Assembly: GCF_001672295.1 (NCBI RefSeq)
Contig: NZ_JXMS01000014.1
Coordinates: forward strand, 1 to 64,000
Direction: 5' to 3'
DNA from: Halodesulfovibrio spirochaetisodalis
GTDB taxonomy: Bacteria > Desulfobacterota > Desulfovibrionia > Desulfovibrionales > Desulfovibrionaceae
Length of the DNA: 64,000 nucleotides
This document shows, in pieces, positions 52,112-60,129 of the stretch (its first letter is position 1; each line of letters starts with the position of its first letter). The notes under the pieces were generated by a model that was not told the origin of the DNA, did not search any database, and worked only from the letters and a program-made list of their open reading frames with translations. Position numbers and translations under genes: made by a program.

Positions 52112-53083
52112 CTACTTTTGCGGAGAAAAAAGTGCAAGAAGGCCGGCTACTAAAATTTCCATTGCCTGTTCTGGCTTACGTTCACCCGTTTTGATGCCGG
52201 TTTCAGCTTCCAGAGCAAGATCCCAAATTTTTGAGAGACGTACAGGGCCGAGACTGGTAGCTAGACGCTTTTTTTGTTGCATGACATTTGAAGGCAGCCG
52301 AACCGTTTCTCCAGCATAGAGTTGCCACAGAATTCGAGCTTCGCGCAGGAGCATCGCCAGAAACGAAAAGATCATGGCGTCTCCGGCTTCCTGACTGGAT
52401 ATGACCTTGTTCCACACTTTGTCTGGTGCTTTGCCGGACTGTAGCGCGTTAATGAATGCGAATATGTCCATATCAGCATCATGGGAAATATCTTTAATAT
52501 GTTCGGCAGTTATTGTTCGAGATTCACCTGTTGCGAGCGCCAGTTTGTCCAGCTCGTTTTTTGCTGCCGAAGCATCCTGCGGCAGAACCTGCGACAGGGC
52601 ATGAACAATCTTTTGCTCGATCTGCACCTTATTTTTTGCAGCCCACTGCTCTATAAAACCGCGCATGGCGCGTTCATTAAGTCCGGCAGATTGCCAGATC
52701 CACGCTTTGGTTTCAGCAAGCTTCCAGCATGGAAGTTTTTTCACTGCAGCAGGGATCTTAGGTTTGCCTCGGTCATATGGTGCCTCAAGACAAATAATAA
52801 CCCATGCCAGCGGGTTGAATTGCCCTAAGCTGGTGCTCAGTTTACGCCATGCATCAATAGGCAGGTTTTGCGCATTGCGGATAATAAGTACTTTAGGAGA
52901 AGCAAACAGTCCTTGCAGTGTCAGGTTTTCCCAAAAAACAGGAGGCAGCCCTTCATCGCTCCAGTATACATGTTTTTCCCACCTTCCTTCGGGAGCTGGA
53001 TTATCCTGCATAAGAGTGTCGATGTGATTTTTAGTCAGCTGTATATCCGGGCAGACGCAAATGTAAAATCCGGGTCTAGACAT
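52112..53083 (-). CDS. holA: DNA polymerase III delta subunit
   Basis: A 323-residue clamp-loader subunit that opens the sliding clamp. The N terminus reads RPGFYICVCPDIQLTKNHIDTLM; the region WRKLSTSLGQFNPLAWVIICLEAPYDRGKPKIPAAVKKL and the later RMEA-like DPEQNS-free helical C-terminal domain with GDAMIFSFLAMLLREARILWQLY match HolA overall. Sequence identity in this family is low, so the call rests on pattern and on the lptE-holA order. AGGATATACC precedes the ATG. Confidence 0.82.
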   Translation of the reverse strand: MSRPGFYICVCPDIQLTKNHIDTLMQDNPAPEGRWEKHVYWSDEGLPPVFWENLTLQGLFASPKVLIIRNAQNLPIDAWRKLSTSLGQFNPLAWVIICLEAPYDRGKPKIPAAVKKLPCWKLAETKAWIWQSAGLNERAMRGFIEQWAAKNKVQIEQKIVHALSQVLPQDASAAKNELDKLALATGESRTITAEHIKDISHDADMDIFAFINALQSGKAPDKVWNKVISSQEAGDAMIFSFLAMLLREARILWQLYAGETVRLPSNVMQQKKRLATSLGPVRLSKIWDLALEAETGIKTGERKPEQAMEILVAGLLALFSPQK

Positions 53084-53182
53084 GGTATATCCTGTTTTCT
53101 TGTGTTCAAGTGGGCAGCAAGCACTAGTAGTAGGCTTTGCAGTGAAGCAAAATGATATTCAGCGGGTTGTGCTGTATTCAAT

Positions 53183-53212
53183 AAAAAAGGCTCGAAGTGA
53201 TAACTCCGAGCC
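53183..53212 (-). terminator. Terminator-like hairpin between lptE and holA
   Basis: On the minus strand GGCTCGGAG and CTTCGAGCC pair with one mismatch and are followed by six T (53183-53188). It ends about 50 bases after the lptE stop, so holA may have its own promoter or be reached by read-through. Confidence 0.8.
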
Positions 53213-53260
53213 TCTTTATATACAATGGTATCGCGCAGGTCTATGGTATGCGCTGCGAAG

Positions 53261-53776
53261 TTAGAATGTGTTGCGCATCTTATCGACAATTTTCTCTACA
53301 AGCAGGTTGGAAATCTGTGTACCTGCAAGACGTGCATCGGATGTCGGGTACGATCTGGCAAGTGATGTACGCTCCGACGCCCATACAAGCTCGTTATTTT
53401 TGTTGTAGACAGAAACTGTGAAAGTAAGGGTGATCGTGTAATCCAGTGTCTCATTTTTCTTGCCACGTACACGGCTGTCGATGGTAAATTTCTGGATGTC
53501 GATGACCATGCTGTAGTCGGCGTCTTCAGAGCCGGTCATTACAGCAATGTCCCTGTCTGTAATTTCGTCGTACATGCTTGTGCGTAATACTTGATTAATC
53601 CACGGGTAAATCGTGGAGTTTTTCACTTCTCGTATACGCATTGTGGAGGAACCATCACCAAAGAGACTTGGCTGGTTGTTGGTAAACGTGTATCCGCATC
53701 CTGTAAGGGTAAGGGCAGCAAAAAGCGTGATGATTGCGCACAGGCGGGATACAGCGGAAAAACGAGGAAGCATCAT
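53261..53776 (-). CDS. lptE: LPS-assembly lipoprotein LptE
   Basis: A 171-residue lipoprotein. The signal ends in the lipobox LTGC with Cys 27, after a hydrophobic core (AIITLFAALT). The mature part begins GYTFTNN and has SSTMRIREVKNSTIYPWINQVLRTSMYDEI, the usual LptE opening, then beta strands (DYTITLTFTVSVYNKNNELVWASERT). It would plug the LptD barrel and help deliver lipopolysaccharide to the outer membrane. CAGGAACC precedes the ATG; the second ATG is an option. It is divergent from yaiI. Confidence 0.85.
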   Translation of the reverse strand: MMLPRFSAVSRLCAIITLFAALTLTGCGYTFTNNQPSLFGDGSSTMRIREVKNSTIYPWINQVLRTSMYDEITDRDIAVMTGSEDADYSMVIDIQKFTIDSRVRGKKNETLDYTITLTFTVSVYNKNNELVWASERTSLARSYPTSDARLAGTQISNLLVEKIVDKMRNTF

Positions 53777-53980
53777 AGCGGGTTCCTGTATTGTTTGATT
53801 TGTGGAAAAAAGAAAAGACAGTCGGCATAACCCTGTATAAGCAAAGTGATACCAAGACGATATTAGATAACAGATGAAGTGTAATTACGTCTAGCTTCGG
53901 ATGTGCTTGGGCAGATTATCGATGTAGCATGATAATATTCTTAGATGTTATTGCGTCCAACGTGGCGCTGCGGAGTACCT

Positions 53981-54439
53981 ATGCAAATATGGGTTGATGC
54001 GGATGCATGTCCCAAAGTGATTAAGGAAGTGCTTTTTAAAGTGGCAGAGCGGCGCAAAGTAAAGACAACGCTTGTCGCTAATAGCGGGATGGCAGTGCCG
54101 GCATCCCAATATATAGACTTCATAAAGGTAGGGGCAGGGTTTGGTGCTGCCGATAAGAAAATAGCAGAGCAGGTGCAGACTGGCGACCTCGTTGTAACAG
54201 CAGATGTGCCACTGGCAGATGTTATTGTTGAAAAAGGCGCAACCGGCTTAAATCCACGCGGTCAGTTATACACAGAGGACAACATAAAAGGTCTGCTGCG
54301 TATGCGGCACCTTATGGAAGAGCTCAGAAGTGGCGGTATGGTCTCCGGTGGACCAGCACCGCTCGGTGCGCGTGACAAGCAGGAATTCACAAATCAGCTG
54401 GATAAGTTTGTTACACGCAGGCTGAAAGAAGAAGCTTAG
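53981..54439 (+). CDS. YaiI/YqxD-family (DUF188) protein
   Basis: A 152-residue protein of the DUF188 family. It opens MQIWVDADACPKVIKEVLFKVAERRKVKTTLVAN and contains QTGDLVVTADVPLADVIVEKGATGLNPRGQLYTEDNIK, both conserved, with paired acidic residues suggestive of a PIN-like metal site. Function is unknown in all organisms. ATG 53981 is chosen because GGAG lies seven bases upstream and the family begins there. The region just beyond holds a repeat-like hairpin. Confidence 0.88.
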   Translation: MQIWVDADACPKVIKEVLFKVAERRKVKTTLVANSGMAVPASQYIDFIKVGAGFGAADKKIAEQVQTGDLVVTADVPLADVIVEKGATGLNPRGQLYTEDNIKGLLRMRHLMEELRSGGMVSGGPAPLGARDKQEFTNQLDKFVTRRLKEEA

Positions 54440-54461
54440 GGCTTAGTTCTTTATTTTTTAG

Positions 54462-54525
54462 ATGCCTCCGGCGGCTTAAGAACCTCTTGCAAGAGGTTCT
54501 TAAGAATCTCCAGAAACTTTCATAT
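54462..54525 (+). repeat. Hairpin element beginning GCCTCCGGCGG
   Basis: The segment starts with ATGCCTCCGGCGGC and holds the exact inverted repeat TTAAGAACCTC / GAGGTTCTTAA around TTGCAA. The opening GCCTCCGGCGG recurs (inverted) at the ends of the repeats at 59641-59700 and 60053-60112. It has no T-run, so I class it as a repeat rather than terminator. Confidence 0.5.
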
Positions 54526-54614
54526 GCGATTTCAGCCCGTTTTTAGAGTAAGTTCGTGGCTTATGCATCACTACCCTTCAGTTTACAGATAATTTGTATT
54601 TGTGGCGTTGCTTC

Positions 54615-54661
54615 AAAAAACTCAGAGGCTCACATAGGATATGTGAGCCTCTGAGTTTTTT
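54615..54661. terminator. Bidirectional terminator in the yaiI to DUF697 gap
   Basis: AAAACTCAGAGGCTCACATA and TATGTGAGCCTCTGAGTTTT pair around a few bases, with T-runs on both strands. It serves yaiI and the convergent DUF697-like gene. The 434-base gap also holds the repeats at 54462 and 54791. Confidence 0.93.
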
Positions 54662-54790
54662 GCGTATTACCCTATGGGGTTGCTTTAATCTGGCCGGAAA
54701 GGGTGCTGTTAGCTCGTTTACTTTTGCTGTGGAAAGGTAGCGTGTTCGCGGCTTCCAACTTCGTAAGCAACGGGGTTGTTCGCGTATACT

Positions 54791-54857
54791 TGGGGTCAAG
54801 GGGACGGTGTCCCCTTGTGGGGGTGCAGGGGGCAACGCCCGCCTGCCCGTCGGAGAC
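54791..54857 (+). repeat. GC-rich repeat, diverged copy A
   Basis: GGTCAAGGGGACGGTGTCCCCTTG, then GGGTGCAGGGGGCAACGCCCGCCTGCCCGTCGGAGACA. It has the same order of parts as the copies at 59641 and 60053: a GGTCAAGGGG palindromic hairpin, a spacer, a GC hairpin and a CCCG-CGGAG end. It is less similar than those two are to each other. Confidence 0.6.
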
Positions 54858-54873
54858 AACCAGAGAGTTCTAT

Positions 54874-56502
54874 CTATTCTGCTGTCTTATTGTTCTCTTG
54901 TTTACGCTTTTTCTTTGAGAAAGGACGTGCCAGCACTTTTTTAGTTTTTCCAGCAGCAGAAGATATTTTTTTGCCGGACTTTTTTACGTTGTGTTTGATT
55001 GCCGCGTCAGCATTGCTCACAGCAGAAACTGTTTTTTTACCCGCGGTTTGAATAGTGCTGGCCGCAGCCGCTGCACTCGTATTGATGCTGTCAGTGACAC
55101 CTGAAACAGCAGAACTTAAGCCGTTGCTGGCCGAGCCAGCAACAGACGTCGCGGCTGATGCTGCAGTGGAAATACCACTGGAAACACTTGCAGCGGTTGC
55201 ACTGATTCCTTTTCCTGTGGCATTTGCTGCCGCAGCCATACCTTTTGCAGTTGCATTGACGCCTTTAGTGGCACCGGATGCGGCAGCCGCAACGCCCTTT
55301 CCTGCGGTTGCTGCTGCGCTAGAAACGCCGCTTGCTACACCAGTGGCTGCATCTTTTGAAGCCTGTGAAATAGTTTTGCCTGTGGCAGAGGCTCCTGCAA
55401 CAATCTTTTCGGTGGTATCTGAAACGCATTCCCGTGCTGCTTTAAAGCGTTCTTTCTTTATTGAGTCGTTTGGGGTGTCGGCTGATTCAACACGCTCTGC
55501 AGATTCTGTCTTGTTTTCAGGCTCGGCTGTGGAGCCTTTTTTTCCAGAAGGTGCAATACTGCGGACAGCATCCCATGCTTTTGCCATGCTGCGCTTAACG
55601 GTTTTGGAGGCTCCGGCAATAAGCAGTTGCGCCACAGTTGCGATGGTGTCGCCTGATGTTCTCATAAACATGGCGGCAGCTTCACGGGTTGCAGACTTTC
55701 TGAGCTCTTTTTGTGATTGCAGGTCAGCATCAGAGTAAAGACTCATGTAGTTGCGGGCAATAATGCCGCAGCGCATGGTGAGCAGGGAGTTCATGGAACC
55801 ATCAAGGATAGAGGAGGTGATGACTCCTGCAACAGCCTGTGCTCCGGGTATGCTCCCGACTGCGGAAGTTGCTACAAGCGGAGCTACAATTTGCTGCGTA
55901 TATTCTTCGACAACAATGTCTTCTAACGCACCAGCAAAAAAAGCAGTTCCGGCAACGTTTTTATACAGTGTAATCAGGTCATTCATGTGTGGACGCTGCG
56001 CGTACAGCTTGGTGACCTTATAGATGAGATGGGTGATGAGCGCGAAGACAATCAGGGTATCCAGTCTGCCGTTCTGGGCAGTGGCAGTGCCTATGAAAAC
56101 CCGCTTGGAGGTGTCTTCAATAAGTCTGTTGGCCTCGGCTTCAAGAATTTCGATCGCGTCTGTAATTTCTTGTTCTGTTGAACACGTCACCTGCTGGCTT
56201 TTCAGGTAAGGGTTACGCCGCAGACGATCAATGTACGCGTTGCGGTATTCCTTCAGCTGTTCTTCTGTTGGATTATCCGGAAGAAGAAGCGGCTTGGGAA
56301 AAACGAACATGGTGAGGGCTGAGTAACCAAGGAGAGCTGCACCGGAGATGGTGAGTGTCCAGAATACAACTGGTACATATGCCGGATCAATATATGCTGA
56401 AAGGTCGGCAATCGTACGTATACCTGAAAGTAACAGCGAGCCAAGTGCGATGCATATGACACCGCTCAGTAAGATAAGGAGAAGTTTAAGCTTTGACTGC
56501 AT
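54874..56502 (-). CDS. DUF697-like membrane protein with Ala/Ser/Gly-rich and basic tail
   Basis: A 542-residue protein in three parts. Part 1 (1-70) has two membrane helices. Part 2 (about 140-310) has further hydrophobic helices in a Gly/Ala-rich setting (VAGTAFFAGALEDIVVEEYTQQIVAPLVATSAVGSIPGAQAVAGVI), resembling the DUF697/YcjF group. Part 3 (about 360-500) is nearly all Ala, Ser, Thr, Gly and Val in loose repeats such as ATAKGMAAAANATGKG, then a Lys-rich end (501-540) like histone H1. The function is unknown. The ribosome site is weak. Confidence 0.75.
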   Translation of the reverse strand: MQSKLKLLLILLSGVICIALGSLLLSGIRTIADLSAYIDPAYVPVVFWTLTISGAALLGYSALTMFVFPKPLLLPDNPTEEQLKEYRNAYIDRLRRNPYLKSQQVTCSTEQEITDAIEILEAEANRLIEDTSKRVFIGTATAQNGRLDTLIVFALITHLIYKVTKLYAQRPHMNDLITLYKNVAGTAFFAGALEDIVVEEYTQQIVAPLVATSAVGSIPGAQAVAGVITSSILDGSMNSLLTMRCGIIARNYMSLYSDADLQSQKELRKSATREAAAMFMRTSGDTIATVAQLLIAGASKTVKRSMAKAWDAVRSIAPSGKKGSTAEPENKTESAERVESADTPNDSIKKERFKAARECVSDTTEKIVAGASATGKTISQASKDAATGVASGVSSAAATAGKGVAAAASGATKGVNATAKGMAAAANATGKGISATAASVSSGISTAASAATSVAGSASNGLSSAVSGVTDSINTSAAAAASTIQTAGKKTVSAVSNADAAIKHNVKKSGKKISSAAGKTKKVLARPFSKKKRKQENNKTAE

Positions 56503-56721
56503 GTAAATCCATGTGCTTCCGTGCGCATGAGCACGGAGAAGAAGGTTCGAAGTCTATGAATAGGTTGCATGCATCGCCCCGAAAAGTTGATTGCTACGTT
56601 GTAGCCGTATGGCAATGCTTTTAGATAGAGTAAGTATACGTTTGTGGATTCGCAAGGGCGATTTTATTCACTCTTTCTGAAGAGGCGCAAATTTCAGAAC
56701 AGTCAATTGCTGGATAATAGG

Positions 56722-56786
56722 AGTTTGAACCGCATCTACAGCAGGTAAGAGCCTTTAATTAAAAATAAAAGGCTGAGGTTCAAACT
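56722..56786 (+). ncRNA. Nested stem-loop, candidate structured RNA
   Basis: An outer stem AGTTTGAACC / GGTTCAAACT (exact, ten bases) encloses an inner AGCCTTT / AAAGGCT stem, with a TTTATTTTG stretch after it on the plus strand. It may be a small RNA with its own terminator or an unusual terminator. It is not explained by the flanking minus-strand genes. Whether it is expressed cannot be seen. Confidence 0.4.
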
Positions 56787-56916
56787 TTATTTTGTTGATG
56801 GGTTTGCTGAACATTACAATATCATTACAATAACGTAAGGGCTGGCACAGTTCGTTTGGTAGGGCAGGTACCTGAAACGGATGGGCAGAGGTTCCTTCAG
56901 CAAAAATCTTTTCCAA

Positions 56917-56972
56917 ATAAAAAAGCCAAACTCTCAGGGACCATACGGTCTGGTAGAGTTTGGCTTTTTTAT
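56917..56972. terminator. Terminator downstream of leuS
   Basis: AAAAGCCAAACTCT and AGAGTTTGGCTTTT pair over 14 bases; the enclosed GACCATACGGTC forms a second short stem. T-runs occur on both strands, and the minus strand serves leuS. Confidence 0.9.
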
Positions 56973-57085
56973 TATTGGCGTTACGCCGTAAACTGCAACG
57001 AATAATCTCTATGCGTCGTCTGACGGGGGCAGGTAGATGATCTCCCTTGTCCGTCGGGGACGAAACGTATGCGTCGCAGGCTGTG

Positions 57086-59575
57086 CTAGTTTGCTACGAT
57101 GTTAACAAGCTTGCCCGGAACAACGATCACTTTACGGATTGTTTTTCCTTCAACGTGTTTCATAACGTTAGCATCGTTTTTAGCGAGCTCTTCCACTTCT
57201 TCTTTACTTGCAGATGCAGGCACTTCGAGGCGGGCGCGAACTTTGCCGTTTACCTGTACTACAACGGTGAGCACGTCTTTAACCATTGCTTCTTCGCTGT
57301 AGGTCGGCCACATGGCGTGTACGAGGCGCTCTGTGTGTCCGAGGTGTTCCCAGATCTCTTCGCAAAGGTGCGGAGTGAATGGAGACATCAGGTTAACAAC
57401 AGTGCTGATTGCAGAGGAGAGCACTTTGCGGCCTTTTTCGTCGCCTTTGAGTGCGTCTTTTGCAAGGTAGAGTTCGTTTACCAGTTCCATAACAGCTGCG
57501 ATAGCTGTGTTGAACTGGAAGCGCTGCTCAATGTCGTCGCCTGCTTTCTTAACGGTCTCGTGTTCTTTCAGACGAATGGACTTTGCTTCTTTACAAGTGC
57601 AGTCGTCAGCAGTGGAAGAACAAGGCTGTACAGTAAGGAGTTCGCCTTCGAGCTCTTCAATCAGGCGCCAGATGCGGTTTACAAAACGGAAAGAACCTTC
57701 AATGCCGGTTTCTGACCATTCGAAGTCACGCTCAGGTGGTGCCGCAAAGAGGCAGAAGAGGCGAACTGTGTCAGCACCGTAGCGCGCGATCATGTCTGTA
57801 GGGTCAACAACGTTGCCTTTGGACTTGGACATTTTGGAACCGTCCATCAGTACCATGCCCTGAGTGAGCAGGTTTGCGAATGGTTCGTCAAAGTTCATGT
57901 AACCGCAGTCGCGCAGTGCTTTGGTAAAGAAGCGTGCGTAGAGCAGATGCAGGATAGCATGCTCAACACCACCGATGTACTGGTCAACTGGTGCCCAGTA
58001 ATTGAGTGCTTCCGGAGTAAACGGTGCTTCGTGGTTCTGTGCATCTGTGTAGCGTGCAAAGTACCAGGAGGATTCAACGAATGTATCCATGGTGTCTGTC
58101 TCACGGCGTGCAGGCTTACCGCACTGAGGACAGGAGCAGTTTACAAATTCTGGAGTATCCGGAAGCGGAGAACGGCCGTCTTCGTGTGTCTGCACGTTGA
58201 GAGGCAGTTCAATAGGAAGATTTTCTTCTTTTTCAGGAACAATACCGCACTCATCACAGTATACTACAGGGATTGGAGCACCCCAGTAGCGCTGGCGGGA
58301 GATGTTCCAGTCACGCAGGCGGTAGTTAATGGTTTTCTCACCGCAGTTGTTTTCCTGAAGCCATGCAGCAACTTTTGCTTTACCTTCTTCGTTGGAAATT
58401 CCGGTGAATTCGCCGGAGTTAACCATTTTACCCGGAGCAGAAGCAGCTTCTGTCATGGTTGCAGTATCAAGCTCTTCACCTTCAGGCTGGATAACAACCT
58501 GAAGCGGGAGATCGTATTTGCGTGCAAATTCAAAGTCACGCTGGTCATGGGCAGGTACAGCCATAACAGCACCGGTACCGTAATCAACGAGAACAAAGTT
58601 TGCCACGTACACAGGAATCTTTGCACCGTTAATAGGGTTGATGCAGTATGCGCCGGTGAAGATACCTTCTTTTTCGAGGTTGTCAGAGGTACGCTCGATG
58701 CGATCCATGTTGGTGATTCGTTTTACAAATGCGCGTACGTCTTCTGCCTGCTCTTTGCCTTCGATAAGTTTTTCAACCATCGGATGCTCAGGAGCAAGAC
58801 TCATGAAGGTTACACCGAAGACGGTGTCAGGGCGGGTGGTGAAGACTGGAATAGTTTCGTCTGAATCTTCAACTTTGAACTGAATTTCAGCACCTACGGA
58901 TTTACCGATCCAGTTTTCCTGCATGGAAATAACGCGATCAGGCCAGCCGCCTTTGAGCTTTTCAAGGTCTGCAAGAAGCTCTTCAGCGTAATCTGTAATT
59001 TTAAGGAACCACTGTGCGAGGTCACGCTGTTCAACAACGGTGTCACAGCGCCAGCAAAGGCCGTCTTCAACCTGTTCGTTAGCAAGAACAGTATTACAGG
59101 TAGGACACCAGTTCTGAGCCTGACGTTTGCGGTAGAGCAGACCTTTTTCAAGAAATTTGAGGAAGAACAGCTGTTCCCAGCGGTAGTATTCTTTGTCGCA
59201 GGTAGCAAGCTCACGGCGCCAGTCGAAAGAGTAGCCGAGACGGGAGAGCTGGCTACGCATGTTGTCGATGTTGGAGTGAGTCCATTTTGCAGGGTGGATG
59301 TTGTTTTTGATAGCTGCGTTTTCTGCAGGAAGACCGAACGCATCCCAGCCCATAGGGTGCATTACGTTTTTGCCTTTCATACGCATGAAACGCGCTACAA
59401 CATCACCGAGGGAGTAGTTGCGAACATGACCCATGTGAATGTTGCCGGAAGGGTACGGGAACATTTCCAGCACATAGTGTTTAGGTTTGTCCGATGTGTG
59501 ATCGGTGTGGAAATCGCCGTTGGTAGCCCAAGTTTGCTGCCACTTCGTTTCTATGGCTTGCGGATCATATTTCAT
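57086..59575 (-). CDS. leuS: Leucyl-tRNA synthetase
   Basis: An 829-residue class I synthetase that charges tRNA-Leu. The HIGH motif appears as PYPSGNIHMGHVRNY (about 40-54), and KMSKS as DGSKMSKSKGNVVDP. The CP1 editing domain with TRPDTVFGVTFMSLAPEHP lies between. Two Cys clusters (CPTCN to CWRC; CDEC, CPQC) suggest zinc. ATG 59575 is chosen because it begins KYDPQAIETKWQ, the usual start, with AAGGA upstream; the frame stays open to 59755 across a repeat but that part is not coding. Confidence 0.97.
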   Translation of the reverse strand: MKYDPQAIETKWQQTWATNGDFHTDHTSDKPKHYVLEMFPYPSGNIHMGHVRNYSLGDVVARFMRMKGKNVMHPMGWDAFGLPAENAAIKNNIHPAKWTHSNIDNMRSQLSRLGYSFDWRRELATCDKEYYRWEQLFFLKFLEKGLLYRKRQAQNWCPTCNTVLANEQVEDGLCWRCDTVVEQRDLAQWFLKITDYAEELLADLEKLKGGWPDRVISMQENWIGKSVGAEIQFKVEDSDETIPVFTTRPDTVFGVTFMSLAPEHPMVEKLIEGKEQAEDVRAFVKRITNMDRIERTSDNLEKEGIFTGAYCINPINGAKIPVYVANFVLVDYGTGAVMAVPAHDQRDFEFARKYDLPLQVVIQPEGEELDTATMTEAASAPGKMVNSGEFTGISNEEGKAKVAAWLQENNCGEKTINYRLRDWNISRQRYWGAPIPVVYCDECGIVPEKEENLPIELPLNVQTHEDGRSPLPDTPEFVNCSCPQCGKPARRETDTMDTFVESSWYFARYTDAQNHEAPFTPEALNYWAPVDQYIGGVEHAILHLLYARFFTKALRDCGYMNFDEPFANLLTQGMVLMDGSKMSKSKGNVVDPTDMIARYGADTVRLFCLFAAPPERDFEWSETGIEGSFRFVNRIWRLIEELEGELLTVQPCSSTADDCTCKEAKSIRLKEHETVKKAGDDIEQRFQFNTAIAAVMELVNELYLAKDALKGDEKGRKVLSSAISTVVNLMSPFTPHLCEEIWEHLGHTERLVHAMWPTYSEEAMVKDVLTVVVQVNGKVRARLEVPASASKEEVEELAKNDANVMKHVEGKTIRKVIVVPGKLVNIVAN

Positions 59576-59640
59576 TGCCGACAGTTCCTTTAATCTTTCG
59601 CTCATTAAAAAAGTCTGTTGTGAAAATGCGTCATGGAGAG

Positions 59641-59700
59641 GTGCCTCCGGCGGGAGGGCTCTGCCCTTCACCCGCAAGGGGGACGCCCCCTTGACCGCGA
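59641..59700 (-). repeat. GC-rich 60-base repeat, copy B
   Basis: On the minus strand: TCGCGGTCAAGGGGGCGTCC, CCCTTGCGGGTGAAGGGCAG, AGCCCTCCCGCCGGAGGCAC. The palindrome AAGGGGGCGTCCCCCTT makes one hairpin and GGGCAGAGCCC a second. The first 29 bases are identical to copy C at 60053-60112, which is in opposite orientation. Its layout resembles a REP-like element. Confidence 0.85.
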
Positions 59701-60052
59701 ATACGGATAGTTTCTGTGCGAAGTCGCAGCAATGAAGGTATCCGTATGTGTACAACAGTTTTTTGATTCTCTATAAAAAATATATAGTTACATAGAAGCC
59801 TGTTATGCAGTTACAGCAATATGGAGCTTCTGGAACATCATATTTATTTTTAATGCCTTGCAATACAAAACAACCTGTTCTTCGGCAAGAGAAGGGGGCT
59901 TGTTTTGTGCAAAAATGTTATTTTAACGGGATATGCCCGGACTCCTTTTTCAAGGAGTCCGGGCACAAGAAAACGCTATATATGAAGGCGACTGAAAAGA
60001 GGTACATAAAGAAGCCGAAGACTTGGTCATTGAGAAAAAACTTTTCGTCAAA

Positions 60053-60112
60053 TCGCGGTCAAGGGGGCGTCCCCCTTGCGGATGCAAGGCGGAGCCTGCC
60101 CGCCGGAGGCAT
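60053..60112 (+). repeat. GC-rich 60-base repeat, copy C
   Basis: On the plus strand: TCGCGGTCAAGGGGGCGTCC, CCCTTGCGGATGCAAGGCGG, AGCCTGCCCGCCGGAGGCAT. It is identical to copy B over the first 29 bases and over CCCGCCGGAGGCA at the end. The middle hairpin is altered with compensating changes (AGGCGGAGCCT). It begins 18 bases past the nusB stop. Confidence 0.85.
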
Positions 60113-60129
60113 TCTTACTGTATTCTATT

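Larger units (their letters stand above)
56503..57085. other. Intergenic region between DUF697-like gene and leuS
   Basis: This 583-base gap holds the promoter side of the DUF697-like gene, a nested stem-loop at 56722-56786, a tandem CATTACAATA-type pair at about 56813-56835, and the leuS terminator at 56917-56972. A degenerate GC stretch near 57020-57062 recalls the nearby repeats. I see no open reading frame worth calling. Confidence 0.5.
59576..60129. other. Intergenic region between leuS and nusB with inverted repeats
   Basis: This 554-base gap holds two near-identical GC-rich repeats in inverted orientation (59641-59700 and 60053-60112). Between them are an exact GCCCGGACTCC / GGAGTCCGGGC hairpin at about 59935-59966 and, near leuS, ATACGGATA / TATCCGTAT enclosing TGCG-AAGT-CGCA (59699-59746). 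Promoters for leuS should lie here. No gene is evident. Confidence 0.6.

Noticed and set aside
55055-55738. 227-codon plus-strand frame opposite the DUF697-like gene
   Set aside because: It is the antisense of the Ala/Ser-rich tail; its own Ala/Val/Pro richness is a by-product of that composition, and there is no ribosome site.
59576-59755. Longer leuS start that would include the repeat
   Set aside because: The upstream 60 codons run through repeat B and a hairpin, and the usual LeuRS start with a ribosome site is at 59575.
59576-59760. T-box leader for leuS
   Set aside because: The hairpin ATACGGATA/TATCCGTAT is present, but I could not find the T-box sequence or a specifier loop with a Leu codon in the right setting.
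59935-59966. Terminator at the exact CCGGACTCC hairpin
   Set aside because: No T-run follows on either strand, so I list it only as a structured element in the intergenic region.
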